From Thermoanaerobaculales bacterium (GTDB lineage: Bacteria; Acidobacteriota; Thermoanaerobaculia; Thermoanaerobaculales; Sulfomarinibacteraceae): 49,355 nt of DNA. A program made the translations under genes and the position numbers. The notes below the pieces were generated by a model that saw only the letters and a program-made list of their open reading frames with translations, was not told the DNA's origin and did no database searches. Position 1 is the first letter of the stretch; every line of letters begins with the position of its first letter. Below are positions 25,808 through 34,547 of the stretch, piece after piece. The stretch is taken from assembly GCA_035358815.1 (NCBI GenBank), contig DAOPQC010000015.1:1-49355 (forward strand), read 5' to 3'.

Positions 25808-25845
25808 ATCCGATTTCCGGCCGGCGGCCCGGCTGGTAATCGGAT
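25808..25845. repeat. Long hairpin upstream of glyQ
   Basis: ATCCGATT and AATCGGAT (25808-25815/25838-25845) enclose a T/T mismatch and CCGGCCGG/CCGGCTGG with a 4-nt loop: 17-nt arms with one mismatch and one wobble-compatible pair. It is one of three successive hairpins between etfA and glyQ. Confidence 0.6.
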
Positions 25846-25860
25846 CAAGAGGAACCGAAA

Positions 25861-25882
25861 CGGCGGGCCATTCGGCCCGCCG
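25861..25882 (-). terminator. Terminator of etfBA
   Basis: Perfect 9-bp arms CGGCGGGCC/GGCCCGCCG with a 4-nt loop, followed on the minus strand by TTTCGG, 25 bases beyond the etfA stop codon. Confidence 0.65.
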
Positions 25883-25906
25883 CATGCAGATACGACCAGC
25901 CGGGAA

Positions 25907-26869
25907 TCAGGCCTTGAGGGCCTTGATCGCCTCGACCATCGGCGGGATCACCTGGAAGAGATCCCCCACGATGCCGTAGTCCGCGACCTTGAAGATCGGC
26001 GCGTCGGGGTCCTTGTTGATGGCCACGATGACCTTGGACGAGGACATGCCGGCGAGGTGCTGGATCGCGCCCGAGATGCCGCAGGCCACGTACAGGGTGG
26101 GGCTCACCACCTTGCCGGTCTGCCCGACCTGGTGCTTGTGCTCGATCCAGCCGGCGTCGACGATGGCGCGCGAGGCGCCGACCGCCCCGCCGAGGGCGTG
26201 CGCGAGGTCGCGGATCAGGCCGAGGTTCTCCGGGCCCTTGATGCCGCGGCCGCCGGACACGATGATGTCGGCCTCGGCCACGTCGAGCTCGCCGCCGCCG
26301 GTGTCGAGGAGCTCCTTGACCACCGCCCGGATCGACAGCGCGAGCCCGTCGAGCGCGACCACCGCGGCGGTGCCGCCCACCTGCTCGGCGGCGAACACGT
26401 TGGGGCGCAGGCTGATGACCTGCGGCCGCTTGCCGGCGGTGTCGACGGTGGCGATCGCCTTGCCCGAGTACACGGGCCGGGTGACCACCAGGGCGTCGCC
26501 CTCGAGCGCGAGGCCGGTGGCGTCGGCGATGGCGCCAACCCCGATCCGGGCTGCGACCCGCGGCGCCAGGTCACGGCCCATCGCGGTGCCGCCGAACAGG
26601 ATCGCCGCCGGCTGGGCCTGGCCGCTGGCCTTGGCCACCACCTCGGCGTAGCCCTCGGCCGAGTATCGGGCGAGGTTCGGGTCATCGGCCACGAACACCT
26701 TGGACGCTCCGAAGGCGCCGAGCGAGGCGGCGACGGCGGCGATGCCGGATCCCGGCAGCACCGCGCTCACCTCTCCGGCGCCGAGGCGTCGCGCCTGAGA
26801 GACGGCCTGCAGGGAGGCCGCCCTGATCTGGCCGTTGCGCTGCTCCACGAAAACAAGGATTCCAGCCAT
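25907..26869 (-). CDS. etfA: Electron transfer flavoprotein alpha subunit
   Basis: The 320-residue protein begins MAGILVFVEQRNGQIRAASL and carries the FAD-binding C-terminal domain: VSGGRGIKGPENLGLI, GAVGASRAIVDAGWIEHKHQ, VGQTGKVVSPTLYVACGIS, GAIQHLAGM and INKDPDAPIFKVADYGIVGD. With EtfB it accepts electrons from acyl-CoA and other dehydrogenases and passes them to ETF-quinone oxidoreductase or another partner. The gene lies 10 bases after etfB, forming a two-gene operon that ends at the hairpin 25861-25882. No bifurcating-type partner dehydrogenase is encoded nearby. Confidence 0.95.
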   Translation of the reverse strand: MAGILVFVEQRNGQIRAASLQAVSQARRLGAGEVSAVLPGSGIAAVAASLGAFGASKVFVADDPNLARYSAEGYAEVVAKASGQAQPAAILFGGTAMGRDLAPRVAARIGVGAIADATGLALEGDALVVTRPVYSGKAIATVDTAGKRPQVISLRPNVFAAEQVGGTAAVVALDGLALSIRAVVKELLDTGGGELDVAEADIIVSGGRGIKGPENLGLIRDLAHALGGAVGASRAIVDAGWIEHKHQVGQTGKVVSPTLYVACGISGAIQHLAGMSSSKVIVAINKDPDAPIFKVADYGIVGDLFQVIPPMVEAIKALKA

Positions 26870-26879
26870 CGTCGCCTCC

Positions 26880-27659
<780 letters not shown>

Positions 27660-27713
27660 CTCGCACCTCCCTGATCGTGAGCTGTGATGACTGAATGGCG
27701 ATTCATCCGCGGT

Positions 27714-27722
27714 AGTGTAGCA
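27714..27722 (-). promoter_or_regulatory. Extended -10 of etfBA
   Basis: TGC plus TACACT on the minus strand, about 55 bases upstream of the etfB GTG. No good -35 was found. Confidence 0.4.
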
Positions 27723-27760
27723 GACGGATGCCACACTGCGGCATGGCCGCGGGAGGCCCT

Positions 27761-29578
27761 CTAGTCCGGCTCGGGCGGCCGCCGGCGCTCGACCTCGTCG
27801 TCGTAGGCCTTGAGCACCCGCTGGTGCCCGAGGATGGCGACCACCGCCGACGGCGGCGGCCCGGCCAGCACCGGCAGGTGCTCGTGCTTGAACGCGGAGA
27901 AGCGCCGCACCGCGGTGTGGAGGTCGTCGTCGAGCTCGACGTAGGCCATCGCGGCCGCCGACACCGAGAGGTCCGAGGCCACGAGCAGCGGCCACACCTC
28001 CGGCGTCGCCATCACCCGTCGCACATCGGTGACGCTGAAGATGCCCTCCACGACGCCGTCGTCCCCGGTGACGGGGAACAGGTGCTGCTCGGTCGAGGCC
28101 ACGATCTCGAGCACCTCGACGAACGGCGTCCCTGGCGCCACGGTGGTCACCCGCTGCCCGAGGTCGGCCACGTCGCGCACGGTCAGCCCCTCGAGCACGT
28201 CGACCTCGAACTCGCCGATGTGGGCCGGCGAGTCGACCCGCCGGGGCACCTGCGAATCGTAGATGCTGACCCCCCGGGTCAACAGGAAGCTCACGGAGCT
28301 CACCAGCATCATCGGCACCAGCAGGGTGTACGACCCGCTCATCTCGGCGACCATGATCAGTGACGCGATCGGCACCTTGGCAACCCCGGAGAAGAACCCG
28401 CCCATGCCGACCAGGACGCAGGCCGCGGCCGGCGGGGCGAGGGCCGGGGCGACCTGCGCCGCGACGCTCGCGAAGACCGCGCCGCAGACGCCGCCGATGA
28501 CCAGCGACGGCGCGAACACCCCGCCCGAGCCGCCCGAGGTGATGGTGCACGAGGTGGCGAGGATCTTGGCCGGCACCAGCAGCAGCAGGAGCAGTAGCGG
28601 CAGCTGGCCGCCGATCATGAGTTGGATCCAGCCGTAGCCGCTGCCCATGACCTGCGGCAAGCCGAGCGCGATCAGCGCCACCGCCAGCGCCCCGATCGCC
28701 GGCTTGACCATTCGCGGCACCGGCATGGGGCGGAAGACGTGGTCGCGCATGCCGCGGAAGGTCTTGACGTAGGCCCAGCCGGCCACCGCCAGAAACGCCG
28801 CCAGCACCAGGTAGGCGACCAGCTCCTGGGGCTTGACGAAGCGGTCCACGCTGGCCGCGAAGATCGGCTCCCAGCCGGTGAGCATGGCGTTGACGACGAA
28901 GGCCACGATCGAGGAGATGATCGCCGGGATCAGCGCCTCCGACTCGTACTCGTTCTCGGAGTAGAGGACCTCGACCGCGAACAGCGCCGCGCCGAGCGGC
29001 GCCCGGAACATGCCGCCGATGCCGGCGGCCATGCCGGTGATCACCAGCACCCGGCGGTCGGCGACCGGCAGCCGGATCAGCTCCGAAAGGTAGGAGGCGA
29101 AGCCCGCGCCGATCTGCGCCACCGGGCCCTCGCGGCCGGCCGACCCGCCCGAGCCGATGGTCACCGCCGAGGCGACCAGCTTCACCGGGGCGACCCGCCG
29201 CCGCAGCAGCGCTCCCTTCTGGTGGTAGGCGTTGATCACCGCATCGGTGCCGTGCCCCTCGGCCTCCGGCGCGAAGGTCTGCACGATCCAGCCGACCAGC
29301 AACCCGGCCGCCGGCAGCACCAGCAGCAGCAGCCACGGCCGCTCGGGCGGGTGCCACGGCCCGGCATGGGTCCCGTGACTCGGGGGCCGGAAGCCGACCG
29401 CGCGGTGCTGGAGCGCGGACTCGACCCCGTCCACCCCCCAGGTGAGCAGGGCCGCGCCAAGACCGGCCACGACACCGATCAGGCAGGCCAGGATCAGCCA
29501 GCGCCCGAAGTTGTAGAGGTCGACGCGGGTGGCGAACCTCGCGATGCTGTCGAGCCAGGCCCTGGGCAGGGAGTCCAT
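27761..29578 (-). CDS. CLC-type chloride channel/antiporter with C-terminal CBS pair
   Basis: The ATG (29576-29578) gives 605 residues. The membrane part has the CLC signatures: GSGGSAGREGP at 142-152, in which Glu150 is the gating/proton-coupling glutamate, GMAAGIGGMFRAPLGAALFA, and TITSGGSGGVFAPSLVIGG. Two CBS domains follow from about 480 to the end (VRDVADLGQRVTTVAPGTPF, VEGIFSVTDVRRVM; FKHEHLPVLAGPP), which usually bind adenine nucleotides and regulate gating. The inner-membrane role is Cl- transport, possibly H+-coupled; the second (internal) proton glutamate was not assigned, so channel versus antiporter is open. It follows fabF after 43 bases and may be read from the acpP promoter. 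Confidence 0.9.
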   Translation of the reverse strand: MDSLPRAWLDSIARFATRVDLYNFGRWLILACLIGVVAGLGAALLTWGVDGVESALQHRAVGFRPPSHGTHAGPWHPPERPWLLLLVLPAAGLLVGWIVQTFAPEAEGHGTDAVINAYHQKGALLRRRVAPVKLVASAVTIGSGGSAGREGPVAQIGAGFASYLSELIRLPVADRRVLVITGMAAGIGGMFRAPLGAALFAVEVLYSENEYESEALIPAIISSIVAFVVNAMLTGWEPIFAASVDRFVKPQELVAYLVLAAFLAVAGWAYVKTFRGMRDHVFRPMPVPRMVKPAIGALAVALIALGLPQVMGSGYGWIQLMIGGQLPLLLLLLLVPAKILATSCTITSGGSGGVFAPSLVIGGVCGAVFASVAAQVAPALAPPAAACVLVGMGGFFSGVAKVPIASLIMVAEMSGSYTLLVPMMLVSSVSFLLTRGVSIYDSQVPRRVDSPAHIGEFEVDVLEGLTVRDVADLGQRVTTVAPGTPFVEVLEIVASTEQHLFPVTGDDGVVEGIFSVTDVRRVMATPEVWPLLVASDLSVSAAAMAYVELDDDLHTAVRRFSAFKHEHLPVLAGPPPSAVVAILGHQRVLKAYDDEVERRRPPEPD

Positions 29579-29621
29579 GCCTGCTTCCGGTCCTTTCGCG
29601 GCGCCGGCGCCGCGGCCGGTC

Positions 29622-30860
29622 CTAGTCGACCGCGCCGACAACCAGGCACGCGTTGGTGCCGCCGAAGCCGAACGAGTTGCTGAGCGCGACCTTCACCGGG
29701 ACCTCGCGCGCGTGATGCGGCACGTGATCGAGATCGTCGTCGGGCTCGGGCCGGTCGAGGTTGATGGTCGGAGGGACCACGCCGCGCGCCACGACCAGCA
29801 CCGACACCCCGAACTCGACGCCGCCGGCCGCGCCCAGCAGGTGGCCGGTCATCGACTTGGTCGACGACACCATCACCCGCCGTGCGTGGTCGCCGAACAC
29901 CGCCTTCACCGCGATCACCTCGATCGGGTCGCCGGCCGGGGTCGAGGTCCCGTGGGCGTTGACGTAGCCCACCTGGTCCGGCCGCAGGCCGGCGTCCTGG
30001 AGGGCCGCCCGCATCACCCGGATCGCGCCGTCGCCGTCCTCGCTGGGGGCCGAGATGTGAAAGGCGTCGCCCGACATTCCGAAGCCGAGCACCTCGGCCA
30101 GGATCGGCGCCCCGCGCCGGCGGGCCTGCTCGTACTCCTCGAGGACCACGATGCCCGCGCCTTCGCCGATGACGAAGCCGTCGCGGTCGCGGTCCCACGG
30201 GCGCGACGCCTTCTCGGGCTCGTGGTTGCGGGTCGAGAGCGCGCGCATCGACGAGAACCCGGCCACCGGCATCGGCGAGATGACGGCCTCGGCGCCGCCC
30301 GCGATGATGGCATCCGCGTAGCCGTGGCGGATGTAGAGCGTGGCGTCGCCGATCGCGTGGGCCGAGGTCGAGCAGGCCGTCACCGTGGCGACGTTGGGGC
30401 CCTTGGCGCCGGTGCGGATGCTGATCAGCCCGGAGCACATGTTGATGATCGCGCCCGGAATGAAGAACGGCGACACTCGCCGCGGCCCCCGCTCGAGCAG
30501 AGCCTGGTGGTTGTGCTCGATCATCGGGAAGCCGCCGATGCCGGAGCCGATGACGACGCCCACCCGGTCGGCGTTGCTGCCGTTGATCGGGAGGCCCGAC
30601 TGCGCGAGCGCCATGTCGCTGGCGGCGACCGCGTAGTGGATGAAGGTGTCGAACTTCTTGATCTCCTTCGGCTCGAAGTAGCGAGCCGGGTCGAAGCCCT
30701 TCACCTCGCACGCGATCTTGACCGAGAAGTCGGTGGTGTCGAAGCGGGTGATCGGACCGGCGCCGCTGCGCCCGGCGATCAGGCCCTGCCAAGTCTCCTC
30801 GGTCCCGATGCCCAGCGGGGACACCAGGCCGACGCCGGTGACGACCACCCGCCGGGCCAT
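29622..30860 (-). CDS. fabF: Beta-ketoacyl-ACP synthase II
   Basis: The 412-residue protein starts MARRVVVTGVGLVSPLGIGT and has the FabF thiolase-fold catalytic triad: Cys163 in VTACSTSAHAIGDA, His303 in NAHGTSTPAGD and His340 in STKSMTGHLLGAAG. The C-terminal glycine turn SNSFGFGGTNACLV is intact. It condenses malonyl-ACP with acyl-ACP in fatty-acid elongation in the cytosol. It starts 3 bases after acpP, the classical acpP-fabF pair; fabD/fabG are not in the window. Confidence 0.96.
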   Translation of the reverse strand: MARRVVVTGVGLVSPLGIGTEETWQGLIAGRSGAGPITRFDTTDFSVKIACEVKGFDPARYFEPKEIKKFDTFIHYAVAASDMALAQSGLPINGSNADRVGVVIGSGIGGFPMIEHNHQALLERGPRRVSPFFIPGAIINMCSGLISIRTGAKGPNVATVTACSTSAHAIGDATLYIRHGYADAIIAGGAEAVISPMPVAGFSSMRALSTRNHEPEKASRPWDRDRDGFVIGEGAGIVVLEEYEQARRRGAPILAEVLGFGMSGDAFHISAPSEDGDGAIRVMRAALQDAGLRPDQVGYVNAHGTSTPAGDPIEVIAVKAVFGDHARRVMVSSTKSMTGHLLGAAGGVEFGVSVLVVARGVVPPTINLDRPEPDDDLDHVPHHAREVPVKVALSNSFGFGGTNACLVVGAVD

Positions 30861-30863
30861 TGG

Positions 30864-31100
30864 CTACGCTGCCAGGTTCTTCTGCAGGTACTCGATCGCG
30901 TCCTTGACCGTGGCGATCTTCTCGGCCGCCTCGTCCGGGATCTCGACCCCAAACTCCTCCTCGAACGCCATCACCAGCTCGACCACGTCCAGCGAGTCGG
31001 CGCCGAGGTCATCGACGAACGACGCCTCCGGGGTCACCTTCTCCGCGTCCACACCGAGCTGCTGAACGATGATCTCTTTCACCTTTGCCGTGACGTCCAT
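30864..31100 (-). CDS. acpP: Acyl carrier protein
   Basis: The 78-residue acidic protein shows the ACP fold and the phosphopantetheine attachment site Ser36 in DDLGADSLDVVELVMAFEEE. An upstream GGAGGGAG ribosome-binding site precedes MDVTAKVKEIIVQQLG. It carries acyl intermediates for fatty-acid synthesis. It is the first gene of acpP-fabF(-clc); a probable promoter with a 17-bp spacer lies at 31217-31245, leaving a leader of about 110 nt. Confidence 0.97.
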   Translation of the reverse strand: MDVTAKVKEIIVQQLGVDAEKVTPEASFVDDLGADSLDVVELVMAFEEEFGVEIPDEAAEKIATVKDAIEYLQKNLAA

Positions 31101-31216
31101 GTCGCTCCCTCCTCAGGTCGGATTCTGCAGCGTTGGTCCCGCGTCCCACCGGTGGCGCGTGCGGGCTGGATCGCCAGACCGCCCGACGGCCGGATCTCGC
31201 GGGCGCGGTGTGACAC

Positions 31217-31245
31217 GTGATAGCACACAGCGCAACCCCACGCAA
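31217..31245 (-). promoter_or_regulatory. Promoter of acpP-fabF
   Basis: On the minus strand: TTGCGT (31240-31245), 17-bp spacer, TATCAC (31217-31222) preceded by TGC, i.e. an extended -10. A second GTTGCG copy lies inside the spacer. Confidence 0.4.
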
Positions 31246-31270
31246 CCCCGCGCTTCCCCGCCCGATTCCC

Positions 31271-31299
31271 TTGACAGCGGCCAGGAAAAGATCTATTCA
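31271..31299 (+). promoter_or_regulatory. Promoter of the HTH/EIIA gene
   Basis: TTGACA (31271-31276), 17-bp spacer, TATTCA (31294-31299), about 40 bases upstream of the start codon. Confidence 0.6.
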
Positions 31300-31339
31300 G
31301 CCACCGGGGCCCGGACTCGGCCTGCCAAGGGAGTGGATG

Positions 31340-32038
31340 ATGGAAGCCTACCTGACCGCAAAGGAAGCCGCCGACTACCTGAAGCTCGCCGAGCGCACCC
31401 TGGTTCGCCTCGCCCACGAGGGCAAGATCCCCGGGGTCAAGATCGGCGGCCAGTGGCGCTTCCGGCGCGCCCTGCTCGACGAGTACCTCGACACCCTGGC
31501 GTCGGAGTCGGTTGGGACCGGCGGCACGGCGCCCAGCCAGGTGACGGACGCGCCGCTCGACGAGATCATCACCGTCAAGCAGATCATCCCCGACCTCGCG
31601 GCAACCGACCGCAACGGCGTCATCCACGCCATGGTCGAGAAGGTGACCAAGCTCGGCCTGGTCAAGGACCAGGGGTGGTTCGAGGCGGCGCTTGCGGCGC
31701 GCGAGCGGCTCGTGCCCACCGCCGTTCCCGAGGGCGTCGCGTTCCTCCACGCCCGCCGCCGCGCCGCCGACAAGTTCCCGACCCAGTTCGTCGCGATGGC
31801 GCGCTCGAAGCACGGCGTCGCCTTCGGTTCGCCCGACATGGGGCCCACCCACATCTTCTTCCTGCTGGCGCTGCGCAACGACACTCTCCATTTGCGCTGG
31901 CTGTCGCGGCTGGCCTGGATCGTCCGCAGCCCGGGCCGTCTGTCGCGGATGATCGAGGCGAGCACGGCCGAGGAGATCCACGCCATCCTGCTCGAGGCCG
32001 CGGCCGCGCTGCCGGCCTCGCTGCGCCCGCACGGCTAG
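31340..32038 (+). CDS. Excisionase-type helix-turn-helix fused to PTS EIIA domain
   Basis: Two adjacent ATGs (31337 and 31340) follow AAGGGAG; the second has the better spacing and gives 232 residues. Residues 2-50 are a MerR/excisionase-type winged helix (YLTAKEAADYLKLAERTLVR, then GKIPGVKIGGQWRFRR). Residues about 75-225 match a PTS EIIA fructose/nitrogen-type domain (ITVKQIIPDLAATDRNGVIH, AALAARERLVPTAVPEGVAF); His137 in GVAFLHAR occupies the phosphorylatable position. Such fusions probably regulate transcription in response to phosphotransfer. No EI or HPr is encoded nearby. The stop codon's last base is the first base of an 82-nt inverted repeat. Confidence 0.8.
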   Translation: MEAYLTAKEAADYLKLAERTLVRLAHEGKIPGVKIGGQWRFRRALLDEYLDTLASESVGTGGTAPSQVTDAPLDEIITVKQIIPDLAATDRNGVIHAMVEKVTKLGLVKDQGWFEAALAARERLVPTAVPEGVAFLHARRRAADKFPTQFVAMARSKHGVAFGSPDMGPTHIFFLLALRNDTLHLRWLSRLAWIVRSPGRLSRMIEASTAEEIHAILLEAAAALPASLRPHG

Positions 32039-32119
32039 CCCGCGTTTCTCACCGCCCTCCGGAATCAAGGCGAAGGTAACCGGTGGGCGTGTGCCACCGG
32101 TCCGGTGAGAAACGCGGGC
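32038..32119. repeat. 82-nt nested inverted repeat abutting the EIIA-fusion stop codon
   Basis: Perfect 17-bp outer arms (GCCCGCGTTTCTCACCG at 32038-32054 and its complement at 32103-32119) enclose a perfect inner hairpin ACCGGTGG/CCACCGGT (32079-32086/32094-32101). The element starts on the G of the TAG stop codon. There is no T-run after it. It may be a terminator, an mRNA 3' stabiliser or a mobile palindrome. Confidence 0.8.
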
Positions 32120-32237
32120 CGGGATGCGGCACGCGCATCTTGAGGGAAGAAGCCGGCAGAGCCATCACGCACTGGCAGCAGGCACCCGCATCCCCGCTTT
32201 GCAGCGCTTCGGCTCAAGCGCGAACGTCGGGTTTCAG

Positions 32238-32243
32238 TAGAAT
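32238..32243 (+). promoter_or_regulatory. -10 box implying a leaderless transcript
   Basis: TAGAAT ends 6 bases before the ATG at 32250, and there is no purine-rich ribosome-binding site. Transcription would begin at or next to the start codon. Confidence 0.4.
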
Positions 32244-32249
32244 TCCTCC

Positions 32250-32813
32250 ATGAAGCTCGCGCTCATCGGCACCCACGGCGTCGGCAAGACCACCCTGGCC
32301 TTCGAGCTGGCGGCGCGGCTCAAGCGCCGCAACCTCGACGTCGAGATCGTGCGCGAGGTGGCGCGGCGCTGCCCGCTGCCGATCAACCAGCGGACCACGT
32401 TGCTCGCCCAGGAGTGGATCCTGCTCACCCAGATGGCGCTCGAGATCGAGGCAACGGCCGCTCACGAGCTCGTGCTCTGCGACCGGTCGGTCCTCGACAA
32501 CTACTGCTACCTGGTCCACGCCGCCGGCCCGCAACCGCTTTGGGAGCGGGTGCTCGAAGACTGGCTCCCGACCTACGACCTGCTGGTCTGGGTCCCCAAC
32601 TGGTCGCAGCCGTCCTACGACGGGGTGCGGGCCGTCGACCCCAGCTTCCAGCGCCGGATCGACATCCTCCTCGGCAGCATGGTCGCCGCCCGCGGCCTCA
32701 AGCCGCTGCGGCTCGCGCCCGAGCGCCGCGAGCGGTGGGGCGACGACATCATGGGGGCGATCCTCCCGAGCATCGAGCCGACCCTGCCGCTGTTTCCGAG
32801 CGCGGGCGACTGA
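32250..32813 (+). CDS. P-loop ATPase/kinase (AAA_28/NadR-like)
   Basis: The 187-residue cytosolic protein starts with a Walker A loop GTHGVGKTT (7-15) and has LVLCDRSVLDNYCYLVHAAG as the Walker B-like DR region, then a helical lid. This layout fits the AAA_28/NadR C-terminal kinase-like group of small P-loop proteins (nucleoside or ribosylnicotinamide kinase-like); the real substrate is unknown. It appears to be leaderless, with TAGAAT six bases before the ATG. The next gene is 350 bases away, beyond a repeat element, so it is probably monocistronic. Confidence 0.7.
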   Translation: MKLALIGTHGVGKTTLAFELAARLKRRNLDVEIVREVARRCPLPINQRTTLLAQEWILLTQMALEIEATAAHELVLCDRSVLDNYCYLVHAAGPQPLWERVLEDWLPTYDLLVWVPNWSQPSYDGVRAVDPSFQRRIDILLGSMVAARGLKPLRLAPERRERWGDDIMGAILPSIEPTLPLFPSAGD

Positions 32814-32819
32814 GCCCTG

Positions 32820-32902
32820 CCCCCGCCCGACCAGGGGATAGGATTTAGGATCTGGGGGATAGGGCCACGCCCGCTTCCGCTTCCGCTTCCGCGCCCGTCC
32901 CG
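32820..32902. repeat. Hexamer-array intergenic element, copy 3 (half, diverged)
   Basis: The header CCAGGGGATAGGATTTAGG then ATCTGGGGGATAGGG (32831-32864) is followed by GCTTCC-type and CCCGTC units to 32902. It begins right after the stop of the P-loop gene. The opposing array is absent. Confidence 0.65.
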
Positions 32903-32997
32903 GTCAGGCAGTGTGGGATCGCGGCGAAGCGGCGGTGAGAGGACCGACCACTGCCTCGCTGCTTCAATGCCCCAGTGCCCCTCCACGGGCACGGGCA

Positions 32998-33040
32998 CCC
33001 TTCGACTCACGGCGCTGCTGCGCCGCTCGCTCAGGGCAGG
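32998..33040. repeat. CCCTTCGA/TCAGGG palindromic repeat
   Basis: CCCT (32998-33001) and AGGG (33033-33036) flank a CGGCGC/GCGCCG hairpin (33010-33025), followed by CAGG. It resembles the widespread CCCTTCGACNNGCTCAGGGCAGG intergenic repeats (from memory). Confidence 0.5.
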
Positions 33041-33163
33041 CTCCCAGGGCAGGGAAACACCGCAGGGTGGCCGCCCTTGCTGCGGGCAGCTGAGCGGTCT
33101 GCCCCAGGTCGTCGTGCCGCCAACGGGTTGACACTCGCGACCGTGGATGTGAGGCTTGAAAAG

Positions 33164-34504
33164 GTGGCAACCGAGGTCGATCTCCGGATCAGCGGCGGCG
33201 TCGTCCTGCCAATGGTCGAGGACGGCGAGTGGTTTCGCGGCGACCTGCTGGTCGATCGAGGCCGCATCGTCGAGGTCGTTCGCGGCAGCTCGTCAGCCCC
33301 GGCCCGCCGCACCCTCGACGCCGGCGAGGCGGCAGTTCTGCCCGGCTTCGTCCAGGGCCACGTCCACGTCGTGCAGTCGCTGCTGCGCCACCAGGCGGAC
33401 GGCCTCGAGCTGCTGCCCTGGCTGCGCGACGCGGTGTGGCCCTACGAGGCGGCCCTCGACGGCGACGGCGTCGAGGCCGCCGCCGAGCTCGGCGTCGCCG
33501 AGCTGCTGTGCGGAGGCACCACCACCGCGCTCGACTTCGGCACCTGCCGCCATCACGAGCGCGTGTTCGCGGTCGCGGAGCGGCTCGGCATCCGCCTGGT
33601 CTCCGGCAAGACCCACATGGACACCGGCGTGGGCGTGCCGGCTCGGCTGCTCGAGGACACCGACCGCTCGCTCGCCGACGCCGCCGCGATCGGCGATCGC
33701 TGGCACGGCGCAGCGGCGGGGCGGCTGCGCTACGCGGTGGCGCCGCGGTTCGCGCTGTCGTGCTCGAAGGAGCTGCTCGCGGGCTGCGCCGCTCTCGCCA
33801 GGGCGCGCGGCTGGCTGCTGCAGTCGCATGCCAACGAGAACCCCAGGGAGGTGGCCGCGATCCGGGAGGCGACCGGGACGACCAACGTCGAGTACCTGCA
33901 CGCGGTCGGCCTGACCGGGCCGGACGTGGTTCTCGCTCACGGCGTCCACCTGGACGCTCGAGAGGTCGCGCTGCTCGCCGCGACCCGGACCACGGTCTGC
34001 CACTGCCCGGGCGCCAACCTCAAGCTCGGGTCGGGGATCGCCGACGTGCCCGGGCTGCGCCGGGCCGGCGTCAAGGTCGTGCTGGGGGCGGACGGCGCGC
34101 CCTGCAACAACCGTCTCTCGATCTTCCACGAGATGACCCTGGCGGCGACCCTGCACTCGCTGCGCCACGGACCATCGGCAATGCCGGCGACCGCCGTGCT
34201 CGCGATGGCGACCAGGGAAGGCGCCGCTGCCCTCCACCTCGGCGACGAGATCGGGACCCTCGAGCCAGGCAAGGCCGCCGATGTCACGGTGGTCGACCTG
34301 CGCGGCTGGTCGATGCAGCCGGACGGCCACCCGGCGGCGCGCATCGTCCACGGCGCGACCGCTGCCGACGTGCGCCACGTCGTCGTCGACGGCCGTCCGG
34401 TGGTCGTCGACCGGCGGCTGGAGACTGCCGACGTCGGGGAGCTGCGGGAGCGGATCCGGAGTGCCTGGGAGGCGACCGCGGCCCGCATGGGGCAGGCGCC
34501 GTGA
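33164..34504 (+). CDS. Amidohydrolase, probable nucleoside/nucleobase deaminase (MtaD/DadD-like)
   Basis: The GTG at 33164 gives 446 residues (GTG at 33143 is an alternative; no strong ribosome-binding site decides). The metal-dependent hydrolase site is complete: His66 and His68 in GHVHVVQ, then the His ligands in LLQSHANEN and VVLAHGVHLD, and the catalytic Asp in VLGADGAPCNN. Other family blocks are PGFVQGHVHVVQSLLRHQ, TVCHCPGANLKLGSGIADVP and LEPGKAADVTVVDL. It fits the methylthioadenosine/S-adenosylhomocysteine or 5'-deoxyadenosine deaminase clade, or guanine deaminase-like. The def gene follows after 43 bases and may be co-transcribed. Confidence 0.82.
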   Translation: MATEVDLRISGGVVLPMVEDGEWFRGDLLVDRGRIVEVVRGSSSAPARRTLDAGEAAVLPGFVQGHVHVVQSLLRHQADGLELLPWLRDAVWPYEAALDGDGVEAAAELGVAELLCGGTTTALDFGTCRHHERVFAVAERLGIRLVSGKTHMDTGVGVPARLLEDTDRSLADAAAIGDRWHGAAAGRLRYAVAPRFALSCSKELLAGCAALARARGWLLQSHANENPREVAAIREATGTTNVEYLHAVGLTGPDVVLAHGVHLDAREVALLAATRTTVCHCPGANLKLGSGIADVPGLRRAGVKVVLGADGAPCNNRLSIFHEMTLAATLHSLRHGPSAMPATAVLAMATREGAAALHLGDEIGTLEPGKAADVTVVDLRGWSMQPDGHPAARIVHGATAADVRHVVVDGRPVVVDRRLETADVGELRERIRSAWEATAARMGQAP

Positions 34505-34547
34505 TCGCGCTCGCCGGCGCCACCCGCAGCCGACGGAGCGGCTGACC

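Larger units (their letters stand above)
32814..33163. other. Intergenic region with two repeat types
   Basis: The 350 bases between the P-loop gene and the amidohydrolase gene hold hexamer-array element copy 3 (32820-32902) and a CCCTTCGA...TCAGGGCAGGC-type palindromic repeat (32998-33040). A TTGACA at 33127-33132 lacks a good -10. No gene seen. Confidence 0.5.

Noticed and set aside
25742..25906. T-box or other glycine-sensing leader for glyQ
   Set aside because: The hairpins lie upstream of the best -10, there is no T-box consensus, and the leader from that promoter is only about 20 nt.
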